A stretch of DNA of 32,954 bases from an uncultured Bacteroidales bacterium. GTDB lineage: Bacteria; Bacteroidota; Bacteroidia; Bacteroidales; FEN-979. A model generated the notes under the pieces. That model was given only the letters and a program-made list of their open reading frames with translations, was not told where the DNA came from and did not search any database. The DNA lies in contig CAISJJ010000253.1 in the NCBI GenBank assembly GCA_903885595.1, positions 1-32,954 on the forward strand, written 5' to 3'. Below, piece after piece: positions 8,373 through 16,484 of the stretch. Position 1 is the first letter of the stretch, and every line of letters begins with the position of its first letter. The position numbers and the translations under genes were made by a program.

Positions 8373-9251
8373 TTGCAGGTTTCCATCGATCCTCATTCTG
8401 GTTTTTGCTTTGGCGTGGTTAATGCCATTGATGTCGCTGAGCGCGAGTTGAGAAATCATTCCAGTCTCTTTTGCCTGGGCGATATTGTGCACAACCAGAT
8501 GGAGGTGGAGAGGCTCAGGGAAATGGGAATGGTTTTTATAAACCATAATGACCTTGAAAATCTTCACGACTGTAAAGCGCTGATCCGTGCACACGGCGAA
8601 CCCCCTGAAACCTATCAGACAGCCCTTCGTAATAACATTGAACTTATTGATGCATCCTGCCCCATTGTTTTACATTTACAAAATGCGATACACCTGGGAT
8701 ATCTCGAAATGCAGGAAAAAAATGGGCAGGTGGTCATCTATGGTAAAGAGGGGCATGCGGAGGTGAATGGATTGAAAGGCCAGGCAGCAGGAACAGCCAT
8801 CGTAATCGGCGATGAACACGATTTGACAAAGATCGATTTTTCCCGTCCTGTCCGTTTATACAGCCAGACAACAAAAAGCCATGAAGGTTTTAATAAAATA
8901 ATTTCGCTGATCCGTGAAAAGATGGAGGCTGTTTCCGGAGGAAACCCGGTAGATTTTAAACTGAATGACAGTATTTGCCGCCAGGTATCAAATCGGGCGA
9001 GCCAGTTACAGGACTTTGCTGCCAGGTGTGATGTTGTTATCTTTGTGAGTGGGAAGAAGAGTTCCAATGGCATGATCCTTTACCAGGTATGCAGGGAGGT
9101 AAACGCAAATTCGTACCTTGTTTCAAGTCCAGGTGATATAAAACCTGAATGGTTTGAAAACTCCGGCACTGTTGGCATTTGCGGCGCTACTTCAACCCCG
9201 GTATGGCTGATGGAAGAGATGAAGAGGCAAATTGAGAAAATCAATCACTGA
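8373..9251 (+). CDS. ispH: 4-hydroxy-3-methylbut-2-enyl diphosphate reductase
   Basis: 292 residues from a TTG start. This Fe-S enzyme makes IPP and DMAPP in the last step of the MEP isoprenoid pathway. The three cluster cysteines are present: Cys12 in SGFCFGVVNAI, Cys96 in DASCPIV and Cys202 in SICRQVSNRA. Active-site residues include His40 (DIVHNQ), His74 (AHGEPP) and the GKEGHAEVNG block with His128 and Glu130. The C-terminal GATSTPVWLMEEM helix is typical. No ATG exists near the expected N-terminus: the TTG at 8373 puts the first Cys at 12, as in E. coli, so I accept it. It is packed 2 bp after porQ and 1 bp before recF, suggesting one transcript. Confidence 0.96.
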   Translation: MQVSIDPHSGFCFGVVNAIDVAERELRNHSSLFCLGDIVHNQMEVERLREMGMVFINHNDLENLHDCKALIRAHGEPPETYQTALRNNIELIDASCPIVLHLQNAIHLGYLEMQEKNGQVVIYGKEGHAEVNGLKGQAAGTAIVIGDEHDLTKIDFSRPVRLYSQTTKSHEGFNKIISLIREKMEAVSGGNPVDFKLNDSICRQVSNRASQLQDFAARCDVVIFVSGKKSSNGMILYQVCREVNANSYLVSSPGDIKPEWFENSGTVGICGATSTPVWLMEEMKRQIEKINH

Positions 9252-9252
9252 G

Positions 9253-10347
9253 ATGTACCTGCAGAAGCTAGCGTTATCCGGTTTTAAAAATTATTCCCAG
9301 TCGGAACTGACTTTTTCCGACAAGATCAATTGTTTTGTAGGAAACAATGGGGTTGGTAAGACAAATCTACTTGATGCCATTCATTATCTTTCCTTCTGCA
9401 AGAGTTTCTTTACAAGCCTTGATACGCAGAATATCCGCCATGGCGAAGAATTTTTTGCAATTCATGGAAGCTTTCTTCGTGGAAATGATACCCATGATTA
9501 TGTGCAGTGCATTCAGAAAAAAAATCAGCGTAAACGATTCCTGATCAATAAGAAGGAATATGAACGTCTGGCCGACCATATCGGGAGTTTTCCCCTGGTT
9601 ATGATTTCGCCTTACGATCGCGATCTGATCAATGATGGGAGTGAATTGCGACGGAAATATATCGATAGTGTGATCTCACAGTTTGATAAGTTTTACCTCG
9701 ACAACCTCATCCAGTATAATAAAGCCCTTGTTCAGCGGAATGCCTTGCTGAAACATTTTGGCGAACAGAATTACTTTGATTCGACTTCACTCGAAATCTG
9801 GGATGAACAGATGATCCGCCTGGGGGAACAGGTTTTTATCAGGCGAAATGAATTTCTCCTGCAATTCATCCCCTTGTTTCAGCATTATTTCGGGTTTCTG
9901 AGCAATGGTTCCGAAATAGTCGATATCAGGTACATTTCCCAGTTCAGCGGCGATTCCTACCGGGACACCTTTAAAGCTGCGCTGCCGAAAGACCGGGCGG
10001 CCCAGTATTGCACGATGGGAATCCACAAAGACGACATGGAATTCATGCTTGATGGCTATCCGGTAAAGAAATTCGGATCGCAGGGCCAGCAGAAATCTTT
10101 TGTGATTGCAGTGAAACTGGCCCAATTTGAATACACGAAAAATATTAAAGGATTTAAACCAATTTTGCTGCTCGATGATGTATTTGACAAACTTGATGAC
10201 CTGCGCGTGTCCCAGCTGATTAAACTGGTCAGCGAGAATAGTTTTGGCCAGGTTTTTATCACCGATACCAGCAGGGAACGAATCCGGTCAATTTTTGATA
10301 CCATGGAGATTGATCACAGGATATTTGGCCTTCCATTGAGTGATTGA
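9253..10347 (+). CDS. recF: DNA replication and repair protein RecF
   Basis: 364 residues. An SMC-like ATPase that helps load RecA at single-strand gaps (RecFOR). Walker A is GNNGVGKT at 30-37; the signature is KFGSQGQQKSFVIAVKLAQ; Walker B and D-loop are LLLDDVFDKLD; a late FITDTSRERI block follows. The frame can be extended to a TTG at 9232, but ATG 9253 gives the normal start MYLQKLALSGFKNY. The final codons (ttg agt gat tga) lie in the first two units of an 8-bp tandem array, so the stop codon itself is repeat sequence. The DUF721 gene follows, a pairing common in bacteria. Confidence 0.97.
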   Translation: MYLQKLALSGFKNYSQSELTFSDKINCFVGNNGVGKTNLLDAIHYLSFCKSFFTSLDTQNIRHGEEFFAIHGSFLRGNDTHDYVQCIQKKNQRKRFLINKKEYERLADHIGSFPLVMISPYDRDLINDGSELRRKYIDSVISQFDKFYLDNLIQYNKALVQRNALLKHFGEQNYFDSTSLEIWDEQMIRLGEQVFIRRNEFLLQFIPLFQHYFGFLSNGSEIVDIRYISQFSGDSYRDTFKAALPKDRAAQYCTMGIHKDDMEFMLDGYPVKKFGSQGQQKSFVIAVKLAQFEYTKNIKGFKPILLLDDVFDKLDDLRVSQLIKLVSENSFGQVFITDTSRERIRSIFDTMEIDHRIFGLPLSD

Positions 10348-10398
10348 GTGATTGACTGATTGACTGATTGACTGATTGAGTGATTGACTGATTGATAG
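10335..10398 (+). repeat. Array of eight 8-bp units (ATTGASTG) at the recF 3' end
   Basis: Eight consecutive octamers, mainly ATTGACTG and ATTGAGTG (the last is ATTGATAG), cover 64 bp. The first two units encode the last codons and stop of recF. The array ends 22 bp before the DUF721 ATG. The same unit recurs at 10715-10778 and 18417-18443, and its ATTG core at 27389-27416. Confidence 0.95.
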
Positions 10399-10420
10399 AT
10401 AGTATTTGAGAGGTTTATTT

Positions 10421-10711
10421 ATGCGAAAATCGAATGAAAAACCGCTGAAGGCAGCGATAGAAGAGTTTCTTGATTCCTTTCATCTTCGCGATAAGCTGAA
10501 CGAAACGAGGGTGATCCAGGCATGGCAGAAAGTTGTTGGAGAGATGGTTGCAAAAAATACAAGCCAGCTGCATATCCGAAACAAGGTACTGTTTGTCAAA
10601 GTCAATTCAGCAGCCCTTCGCAATGAGCTCTTGTTTGCCCGGCAAAAAATCATGGATGCACTCAATAAGGAGGTAGGGGGAAGGGTGATCGAGGAAATTG
10701 TACTGAATTGA
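10421..10711 (+). CDS. DUF721 (DciA-like) protein
   Basis: 96 residues from ATG 10421. The core VIQAWQKVVGEMVAKNTSQ, then LHIRNKVLFVKVNSAALRNELLFARQKIMDALN and a final VIEEIVLN strand, is the DUF721/DciA fold, a KH-like domain. In proteobacteria and others DciA helps load the replicative helicase DnaB. In Bacteroidota DUF721 proteins often sit beside recF, as here, so a replication role is likely though inferred. The frame extends to a TTG at 10406 (5 more residues), but the ATG is preferred. The gene is flanked on both sides by arrays of the same octamer repeat, with its stop 3 bp before the second array. Confidence 0.87.
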   Translation: MRKSNEKPLKAAIEEFLDSFHLRDKLNETRVIQAWQKVVGEMVAKNTSQLHIRNKVLFVKVNSAALRNELLFARQKIMDALNKEVGGRVIEEIVLN

Positions 10712-10714
10712 AAA

Positions 10715-10778
<64 letters not shown>

Positions 10779-10846
10779 ATGAATTAGGAAATTAAAATGA
10801 TCATAAAAATCGTATAGGGCGTATTCGAGTATGTGTGTCAATTCTC

Positions 10847-10937
10847 ATCGTAAATCGTAAATCGTAAATCGTAAATTGTATATCGTATATCGTATATCGT
10901 ATATCGTAAATCGTAAATCATATATCGTACATCATTT
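10847..10937 (+). repeat. Array of thirteen 7-bp units (ATCGTAA / ATCGTAT)
   Basis: Thirteen successive heptamers (91 bp): four ATCGTAA, ATTGTAT, three ATCGTAT, two ATCGTAA, then ATCATAT, ATCGTAC and ATCATTT. The array fills the space between convergent DUF721 and the FAH gene, and its last unit contains the FAH stop codon (read on the minus strand). Between the two arrays (10779-10846) I see no gene or clear hairpin terminator. Confidence 0.95.
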
Positions 10938-11543
10938 AATCATGCAGGAAAGCAGTTTTTCACCTTCAATGAACGCCTCCAGCTTGTCTCCTTCCTTGAT
11001 TGGTCCCACACCTGCAGGGGTGCCCGTGAATATATAGTCACCGGTGCGAAGGGTCATATACTGGGAAATATGCATAATGATATCTTCGAAATCATAGATC
11101 ATCAAACCAGAATTGCCATTTTGAACTGTCGTTCCATTGAGGTCAAGGTGAAATCTGATGTTCTTCATATCCGGAAAATCTGATTTCGGAATAAATCTGC
11201 CAATGGGGGCCGATTGGTCGAACCCTTTTGCAATTGCCCAGGGAAGCCCCTTTTGTTTGGCAGCATCCTGGATATCGCGGGCAGTCATGTCGAGCCCGAT
11301 ACCTATTTCATCGTAGTAGGTATGTGCGAATTGTTTCTGGATATTCTTCCCGACTTTGCATATTTTGAGCACCAGTTCTGCTTCGTAATGTATCTGGTTC
11401 GAAAATGGAGGGTAATAGAACGGCCTGTTACGGATAAGTAAGGCAGTGTCTGGTTTAAGGAAAAAAACAGGGGAGGAGGGAACTGCATTGTTAAGTTCCC
11501 TGATGTGGTCAACATAGTTACGCCCAATGCAAATAATTTTCAT
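10932..11543 (-). CDS. Fumarylacetoacetate hydrolase (FAH) family protein
   Basis: 203 residues, the short single-domain form of the FAH fold (about 200-220 residues in YcgM/FAHD1-type proteins). These cytoplasmic Mg-dependent enzymes act on acylpyruvates or decarboxylate oxaloacetate. The metal ligands are visible: Glu54 and Glu56 in IHYEAELVL, and Asp85 in GLDMTARDIQ. The C-terminal GDYIFTGTPAGVGPIKEGDKLEAFIEG block is diagnostic. The start MKIICIGRNYVDHIREL is typical. It lies 18 bp after the exonuclease gene, so it is probably the last gene of that transcript. The exact substrate cannot be told. Its stop codon falls in a heptamer repeat array. Confidence 0.9.
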   Translation of the reverse strand: MKIICIGRNYVDHIRELNNAVPSSPVFFLKPDTALLIRNRPFYYPPFSNQIHYEAELVLKICKVGKNIQKQFAHTYYDEIGIGLDMTARDIQDAAKQKGLPWAIAKGFDQSAPIGRFIPKSDFPDMKNIRFHLDLNGTTVQNGNSGLMIYDFEDIIMHISQYMTLRTGDYIFTGTPAGVGPIKEGDKLEAFIEGEKLLSCMIK

Positions 11544-11561
11544 GTCCGGAAGTCAGTTAGT

Positions 11562-12392
11562 TTAAAATAAATCAAGTTTTACCGATTCATTATTAAATCC
11601 GCGAAGTTTCAAAATCGTCAGCACCTTTTTGGTCGAGAGCGGAAATTCACCCCGCATCATCCAGTCATAATAGGACGGTTCATCCTTCAGTACCTGGGCG
11701 ACAGCCTTGCCTTTGTGTTTCCCGAAATTGAATACCTCGACATTTTTTTCATTGTACACGATGTGTCCTATGAGATCAACGGCTTTGGTAGACCATGAGA
11801 AGTCGCTGAGCGCTTTAATATCATTGATGACGGGCTGGGTGATGTTCCCTTTCCTGTCTTTGAATTCAACTGCAGCATAACGGTCAAGCTGCGCTTTCAG
11901 TATTTCAAAGGTTGCAATCGTGTCGGCCTCTGCGCTGTGCGCATTAACCAGCTCTTTTGCGCAATAAAATTTATAGGCGGCATGCAGGTTACGTGGTTCC
12001 ATTTTATGGAAGATGTTCTGTACATCCACAAAACGCCTTCCTTTCAGGTCGAAATCAATTTCGGCCCTGAGAAATTCCTCTGCGAGCAACGGGATGTCGA
12101 AATGGTTGGAGTTATACCCCGCCAGATCACAGTTTTCAAGAAATTGCGCGAGATCATGGGCAACCTGTTTAAAGGCCGGACAATCCCTGACATCTTCGTC
12201 GGTAATGCCATGAATGGCCGTAACCTCCGGTGGAATGGGTATTCCGGGGTTAATGCGTAGGGTTTTTATTTTCGTGCTGCCATCAACGTTCAGCCTGAGA
12301 ATAGATATTTCGACAATGCGGTCGGTTGCTACTTTGATGCCTGTTGTTTCGAGATCAAAAAACGCAATGGGTTTGGTAAGGTTCAGTTCCAT
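11562..12392 (-). CDS. DEDDh 3'-5' exonuclease with C-terminal DUF3820-like domain
   Basis: 276 residues. The N-terminal 165 residues are a DnaQ/PolC-type exonuclease: Asp13 and Glu15 in FFDLETTGI, Asp99 in GYNSNHFDIPLL, and His152/Asp157 in NAHSAEADTIAT make up the full DEDDh set, so it should be active. Residues 218-264 (FNFGKHKGKAV, then YYDWMMRGEFP) match the small module that follows exonuclease domains in exonuclease X-like proteins and stands alone as DUF3820. It could act in repair, RNA trimming or proofreading; the polymerase link is not shown. Its ATG overlaps the stop of the E2 gene by one base (TAATG), so translation is coupled. Confidence 0.9.
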   Translation of the reverse strand: MELNLTKPIAFFDLETTGIKVATDRIVEISILRLNVDGSTKIKTLRINPGIPIPPEVTAIHGITDEDVRDCPAFKQVAHDLAQFLENCDLAGYNSNHFDIPLLAEEFLRAEIDFDLKGRRFVDVQNIFHKMEPRNLHAAYKFYCAKELVNAHSAEADTIATFEILKAQLDRYAAVEFKDRKGNITQPVINDIKALSDFSWSTKAVDLIGHIVYNEKNVEVFNFGKHKGKAVAQVLKDEPSYYDWMMRGEFPLSTKKVLTILKLRGFNNESVKLDLF

Positions 12393-13747
12393 TAAATGGG
12401 TTGGTTACTGTCAAAAGTTTCAAGATATTGAGCGAGACTGGCCAGGAATTGTCCTCCGAGTGAGCCATCGATCACGCGGTGATCGTAAGTAACGGAGATA
12501 ATCATGACCGGCCGGATGGCAATGGTATCGCCTTCGGGTGATTCCAGAACAACGACACGCTTTTTAATAGCTCCAACGGCCACAATAGCTGTTTGTGGCT
12601 GGTTTATGATCGGGGTGCCCATGAGTGAACCAAAAGATCCCAGGTTGGTAAGAGAAATGGTGCCCCCTGAAATTTCGTCGGGTACAAGTTTGCTGATTCG
12701 TGCACGTTCGGCAAGGTCGTTGACTGATTTCACAATGCCTAAAAGACTTTTTTCATGTGCGTTGCGGATCACCGGTACAATCAGATTGAAGTTCGGCAGG
12801 GATACAGCCATACCGATGTTGACATTTTTATGGATGACGATTTTGGTTCCGTCGACCGATACGTTGATCAGCGGAAAATCCCTGACTGCTTTGGCAATGG
12901 CTTCAATAATGATGGGTGTGTAGGTTAGTTTCTCCTTTTCACGTTTGAAAAAAGTATCCTTGTTTTTTTCACGCCACTGAACCACGTGGCTCATATCGAC
13001 CTCCTGGAAAGAGGTAACGTGCGGTGATGTTTGCACCGATTTTACCATATGGCTGGCAATCAGCTGTCGGATACGATCCATTTCAACGATACGGTCAGCG
13101 CCGGGAATTACCTGCTGGATTGCTGCAGGCGCTATTGCTGCTGCCACTGACGGTTCTTTAATCGGGTTTACTTCAGCCACCTGAATTACAGGTGGTTTAA
13201 CTCCCTGCTGGCGTTCCTTCAGGTAACTGAACAGATCGTGCTTGGTTAAACGGTCATCTTTCCCCGATCCGGGAATCGAATCAAGCTCGGTAAATGAGAT
13301 GTTTTCCTGTAATGCTATGTTGCGAACGAGAGGGGAGTAAAAGCGTGTGCCCGAAGCTGATGCAGGCTCATGGGTTTCATCAGTCACAGGGCGGATAGTG
13401 CTTTCAGGATTTCCTGACAAGGCTGCAAGGGTGGTTTCCGACCGGCATGTTTCAGGTTGCTTAACGCCGGGCTCTGGCTCGTTTCCGGCAATCGCATCTG
13501 AACTTCCCACTGTATCTATTATGGCTAAAACGGCGCCAACAGGAACAACATCGCCCTCCCTGAATAATACTTTCATCAGCTTTCCTGAAACAAGTGAAGG
13601 TATTTCAGTATCCACCTTATCTGTCGCAATTTCGGCAACAGGATCATCCTCCATGATCATGTCGCCCTCATTTTTCAACCATTTCGTGATGGTCGCCTCA
13701 ATGACACTTTCGCCAAGTTTTGGTACAACTACCTCATAATTTGCCAT
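12392..13747 (-). CDS. 2-oxo acid dehydrogenase E2 (dihydrolipoamide acyltransferase)
   Basis: 451 residues from ATG 13747. The E2 core transfers acyl groups from lipoyl-Lys to CoA in a 2-oxoacid dehydrogenase complex. The lipoyl domain (1-80) carries Lys44 in EIATDKVDTEIPS. A Pro/Ala/Glu linker is followed by the E1/E3-binding domain (about 137-177, FYSPLVRNIALQENI). The catalytic domain (about 215-448) ends in the active-site SVTYDHRVIDG with His423 and Asp427. Length and linker fit pyruvate or branched-chain E2; the substrate is undecided because E1 and E3 are not nearby. The open frame extends to 13804, but a TACCTTTG -7 box at 13773-13780 lies downstream of that start, favouring 13747. 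Confidence 0.93.
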   Translation of the reverse strand: MANYEVVVPKLGESVIEATITKWLKNEGDMIMEDDPVAEIATDKVDTEIPSLVSGKLMKVLFREGDVVPVGAVLAIIDTVGSSDAIAGNEPEPGVKQPETCRSETTLAALSGNPESTIRPVTDETHEPASASGTRFYSPLVRNIALQENISFTELDSIPGSGKDDRLTKHDLFSYLKERQQGVKPPVIQVAEVNPIKEPSVAAAIAPAAIQQVIPGADRIVEMDRIRQLIASHMVKSVQTSPHVTSFQEVDMSHVVQWREKNKDTFFKREKEKLTYTPIIIEAIAKAVRDFPLINVSVDGTKIVIHKNVNIGMAVSLPNFNLIVPVIRNAHEKSLLGIVKSVNDLAERARISKLVPDEISGGTISLTNLGSFGSLMGTPIINQPQTAIVAVGAIKKRVVVLESPEGDTIAIRPVMIISVTYDHRVIDGSLGGQFLASLAQYLETFDSNQPI

Positions 13748-13772
13748 ATACAAATGACTTTTTGGATTTATG

Positions 13773-13780
13773 CAAAGGTA
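13773..13780 (-). promoter_or_regulatory. Probable -7 box of the E2-exonuclease-FAH operon
   Basis: TACCTTTG on the minus strand matches TAnnTTTG and lies 25 bp before the E2 ATG at 13747, giving a leader of about 20 nt. No clear TTTG is seen 19 bp further up. The box helps reject the longer E2 start at 13804. Confidence 0.5.
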
Positions 13781-13822
13781 ATGCTTTTTCTTATTTTGAA
13801 CCATTCAAAATAAAAATATGTT

Positions 13823-15790
13823 CTACATCCGGCCCAGATTTCTGAATCCCTTGATGATAATATTCAAATCATTGGTTAATTTGTAATCCCTGGTGTATAA
13901 AAGGTCCAGGCGGGATATTGCTTCTTCGGGTATATTTGTGTTTTTAAAGGCATCCAGCGGATTTAAAACGCCTTGTTTGATTTCGGGAAGCCTGTGTGCT
14001 TCGTCTTTGATATGCGGGCTGAATCCAACCCATGATTTCCATCCGAAAAGGACTGCAAAAATATTGCGGATCAACCCGATTGGCTTTTTCACCAGGAAAA
14101 CTGAGATCAGGTAAAAACAAAGCAATGTCAAAGAAACAATGACATCCAGCATTCTTTTGTTCCGCCTGTTCGATTTCTTGGTAATCGCGTTGATGTCTAT
14201 CACATAAAGATCGCCTGACGTATTAATGGAGTTGCTCCCGATAATTGAAAGACTTTCAGGCGGAGCAATTTTATAGTCAACCTGTTCATTTTTCAGCTCC
14301 GACATCATATCAATAATCACCTGTGCGGGAACATCTTTGGCACAAAAAATAACCTCGTTAATCTTATGAATCCTGATAATTTCCTTAATTTGTCCCATAT
14401 GCCCGATAAACCCATTGGCATTGTTACGGTGATGGAGGTAACTAACCAGGCCAGTAAAGGCTGGATTCATGCCTGTTTGCTGAAGAAGTTCGGCCACCCG
14501 TTCCGACTCTTCTTTCTCCCCGATGATGACAAACCGCTTGTTTTTTTCAGAATTCAGTTTATATCCGGTGATATTCAGCAGGTGCAAAACATAGCGGACG
14601 CCGAGCATGATCATGGTTCCCCAAATTGCGCCGAGGATGATCAGGGCACGCGAAAAATGATATTCTTTATTTTGCAGGGAATATAAGACCAGAATGATGA
14701 TCGTGCCGACCGTCATTCCCTGGATTACTTTTCGCAAACGGATAGGTTTGTCATACCCGCCACTGAGATAGATGCACAGTATCCAGATTGAAAGGTAGAT
14801 CGGGACTGCTACATAGATAAAGGTAAAGGGGTAATGTCCGCCGTCGGGATAGATAAAATTCCTTTCCCAATAGTCCTTGATAAGAAGGATGCCGGTGTAA
14901 ATCAGGAATATGTCGGCCACGGGCAATATGATGCGGTTAAAAAACCGGGTAAGGATCGAGATAAAGGCCCTGAAATAAATTGCCAGGTTGATCATCATGG
15001 AGAAGGCTCTTGCATTCTCCTTTGAAAAATGTTTATTTGCGAAAACGATCATTGCATTGTAAAACACGAAGACATAATTCAAACTGCCCTTCTTGGTGCT
15101 TTCCCCTTTGTAATGAATGATACGTGTTCCTGGGAAATAGTAGTTCTTATATCCGGCCTGGGTGATGCGGTAGCTGAGGTCGATGTCTTCGCCATACATG
15201 AAAAAGTCTTCGTCCAGGTAGCCAATTTCTTCCATTACTTTTTTCCTTACCAGCATAAATGCCCCGGCAAGTACATCCACTTCGTGGATTTTGTCTTTAT
15301 CAAGATATCCGAGATGATAGGTGCTGAAAAAGCGTGATTTTGGGAACAGGGAGGAGAACCCGAATACTTTGAAGAAGGCAACAGAAGGATAGGGCAGACC
15401 ACGTTTGCTTTCGGGCAGGAACTTTCCTTTGCCATCAAGCATTTTAACCCCAAGGCCGCCTGCATCGGGATGCTCATCCATGAAATCCACGACTTTTCGC
15501 AGGGTGTCATCTTCTACAATCGTGTCGGGATTTAACAGGAGAACATACTCCCCGGCTGATTTACGAATGGCCTGGTTGTTTGCGGATGAAAACCCTTTAT
15601 TCGCTTTGTTTTCAATTAAATGGACATCAGGAAATTTCTCCTTTACCATCTTCACCGAGCCATCAACTGAGTCGTTATCTACTACAAATATCTCCGTTTC
15701 AAGGCCATTGCAGGCATTCTGGACAGAGTGAAGACATTGCTCCAGGAAATATTTTACGTTGTAGTTAACGATTATGATTGATAGCTTCAT
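13823..15790 (-). CDS. GT2 glycosyltransferase fused to membrane and degenerate sugar-transferase module
   Basis: 655 residues in three parts. Residues 1-235 are a GT2 rhamnosyltransferase-like domain: IIIVNYN at 5-11, VVDNDSVDG at 36-44, LLNPDT at 85-90 and GEDIDLSYR at 200-208. Residues about 265-405 hold four or five membrane helices. Residues 417-535 form a Rossmann-like domain (KRFVIIGEKEESERVAELL, NEVIFCAKD) like the cytoplasmic CoA-binding-type domain of WbaP/WcaJ initiating phosphoglycosyl transferases. Residues 543-655 start KRMLDVIVSL and keep SWVGFSPH, LPEIKQGVL and DLNIIIKGFRNLG, but lack the catalytic KFRTM-type block. So the C-terminal half looks like a sugar-phosphate transferase that has lost its active site. 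A role in surface polysaccharide synthesis is likely. Confidence 0.85.
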   Translation of the reverse strand: MKLSIIIVNYNVKYFLEQCLHSVQNACNGLETEIFVVDNDSVDGSVKMVKEKFPDVHLIENKANKGFSSANNQAIRKSAGEYVLLLNPDTIVEDDTLRKVVDFMDEHPDAGGLGVKMLDGKGKFLPESKRGLPYPSVAFFKVFGFSSLFPKSRFFSTYHLGYLDKDKIHEVDVLAGAFMLVRKKVMEEIGYLDEDFFMYGEDIDLSYRITQAGYKNYYFPGTRIIHYKGESTKKGSLNYVFVFYNAMIVFANKHFSKENARAFSMMINLAIYFRAFISILTRFFNRIILPVADIFLIYTGILLIKDYWERNFIYPDGGHYPFTFIYVAVPIYLSIWILCIYLSGGYDKPIRLRKVIQGMTVGTIIILVLYSLQNKEYHFSRALIILGAIWGTMIMLGVRYVLHLLNITGYKLNSEKNKRFVIIGEKEESERVAELLQQTGMNPAFTGLVSYLHHRNNANGFIGHMGQIKEIIRIHKINEVIFCAKDVPAQVIIDMMSELKNEQVDYKIAPPESLSIIGSNSINTSGDLYVIDINAITKKSNRRNKRMLDVIVSLTLLCFYLISVFLVKKPIGLIRNIFAVLFGWKSWVGFSPHIKDEAHRLPEIKQGVLNPLDAFKNTNIPEEAISRLDLLYTRDYKLTNDLNIIIKGFRNLGRM

Positions 15791-15843
15791 CCGGTAATGC
15801 GAGATTCGACTGTAAAGTTAGGGTTATTCAGTTAAATTCAAAA

Positions 15844-16428
15844 CTATATTGCTCCTGCTTCGATCATCAACACGATTTGTTCAATTGCCTGGTCGCTGCC
15901 ACCAGGATCATAGTCTGTTTTAAGATCATATCCAAATATTCTGGCCAGTGTTTGCCATATGAAAGCTGTAAATCCGCCCCTGAGATCCTTTACAATATCG
16001 AAGGTGGAGTTTCCGGTTTCACGGTAAATGAGTTTGATCAGGATTTTACCCTGTGAAAAGGTAAGATCCTTGATTTCATCTCCAAACTGGGCCTGCAGTT
16101 CCTTTTCTGCCTTTTTCATGTACAGTTTCCTTGCCTTCTCTGTTTGGATCGTATCGAGAATCAGCTTGTACGCGCTTAATTTTTGCCCGGCTAATTTGGC
16201 ATAGGGATATACCTTTTTAACGTTATAAACCAACCGGTCATAACGTTTCGATTCTCTTTTTGTTTCAATTCTGACAGGAGGGAAAATAACCACGGGCCTG
16301 ATATCGATCAGTGCAACCGTATCGCCATCAATGATCTTAACAGGAGTTGTCGTCTGTGTCGTATCCTGCGACACAGCAAGCGTATAACAAAAAACAACGA
16401 GAAAGATGGTCAGAAATCTTGTAATCAT
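15844..16428 (-). CDS. Secreted DUF4294 protein
   Basis: 194 residues with an N-terminal signal peptide (MITRFLTIFLVVFCYTLAVSQ). The core YDRLVYNVKKVYPYAKLAG, then KAEKELQAQFGDEIKDLTFSQGKILIKLIYRETG and GGFTAFIWQTLARIFGYDLK, is the DUF4294 domain, found almost only in Bacteroidota. It is mostly helical with a conserved Arg/Glu/Thr-rich centre; no enzymatic motif is recognised and the function is unknown. It should act in the periplasm. It lies 53 bp upstream of the glycosyltransferase gene on the same strand and 56 bp after clpX; I see no strong promoter box, so transcription may continue from either side. Confidence 0.87.
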   Translation of the reverse strand: MITRFLTIFLVVFCYTLAVSQDTTQTTTPVKIIDGDTVALIDIRPVVIFPPVRIETKRESKRYDRLVYNVKKVYPYAKLAGQKLSAYKLILDTIQTEKARKLYMKKAEKELQAQFGDEIKDLTFSQGKILIKLIYRETGNSTFDIVKDLRGGFTAFIWQTLARIFGYDLKTDYDPGGSDQAIEQIVLMIEAGAI

Positions 16429-16484
16429 TGGTGTCCCGGTACGAAAAGATCTTCATTATAACGAAAACCATGTCCGGTTTGGTA

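Noticed and set aside
10847-10937. Possible CRISPR array
   Set aside because: Units of 7 bp are directly adjacent with no spacers, and there are no cas genes.
12982-12989. CCACGTGG palindrome as a parS site
   Set aside because: Flanks do not continue the GTTnCACGTGnAAC symmetry, and it lies inside the E2 coding sequence 7 kb from parB.
13748-13804. Extended E2 start at 13804
   Set aside because: The added 19 residues precede the lipoyl domain without similarity, and the start is upstream of the likely -7 box.
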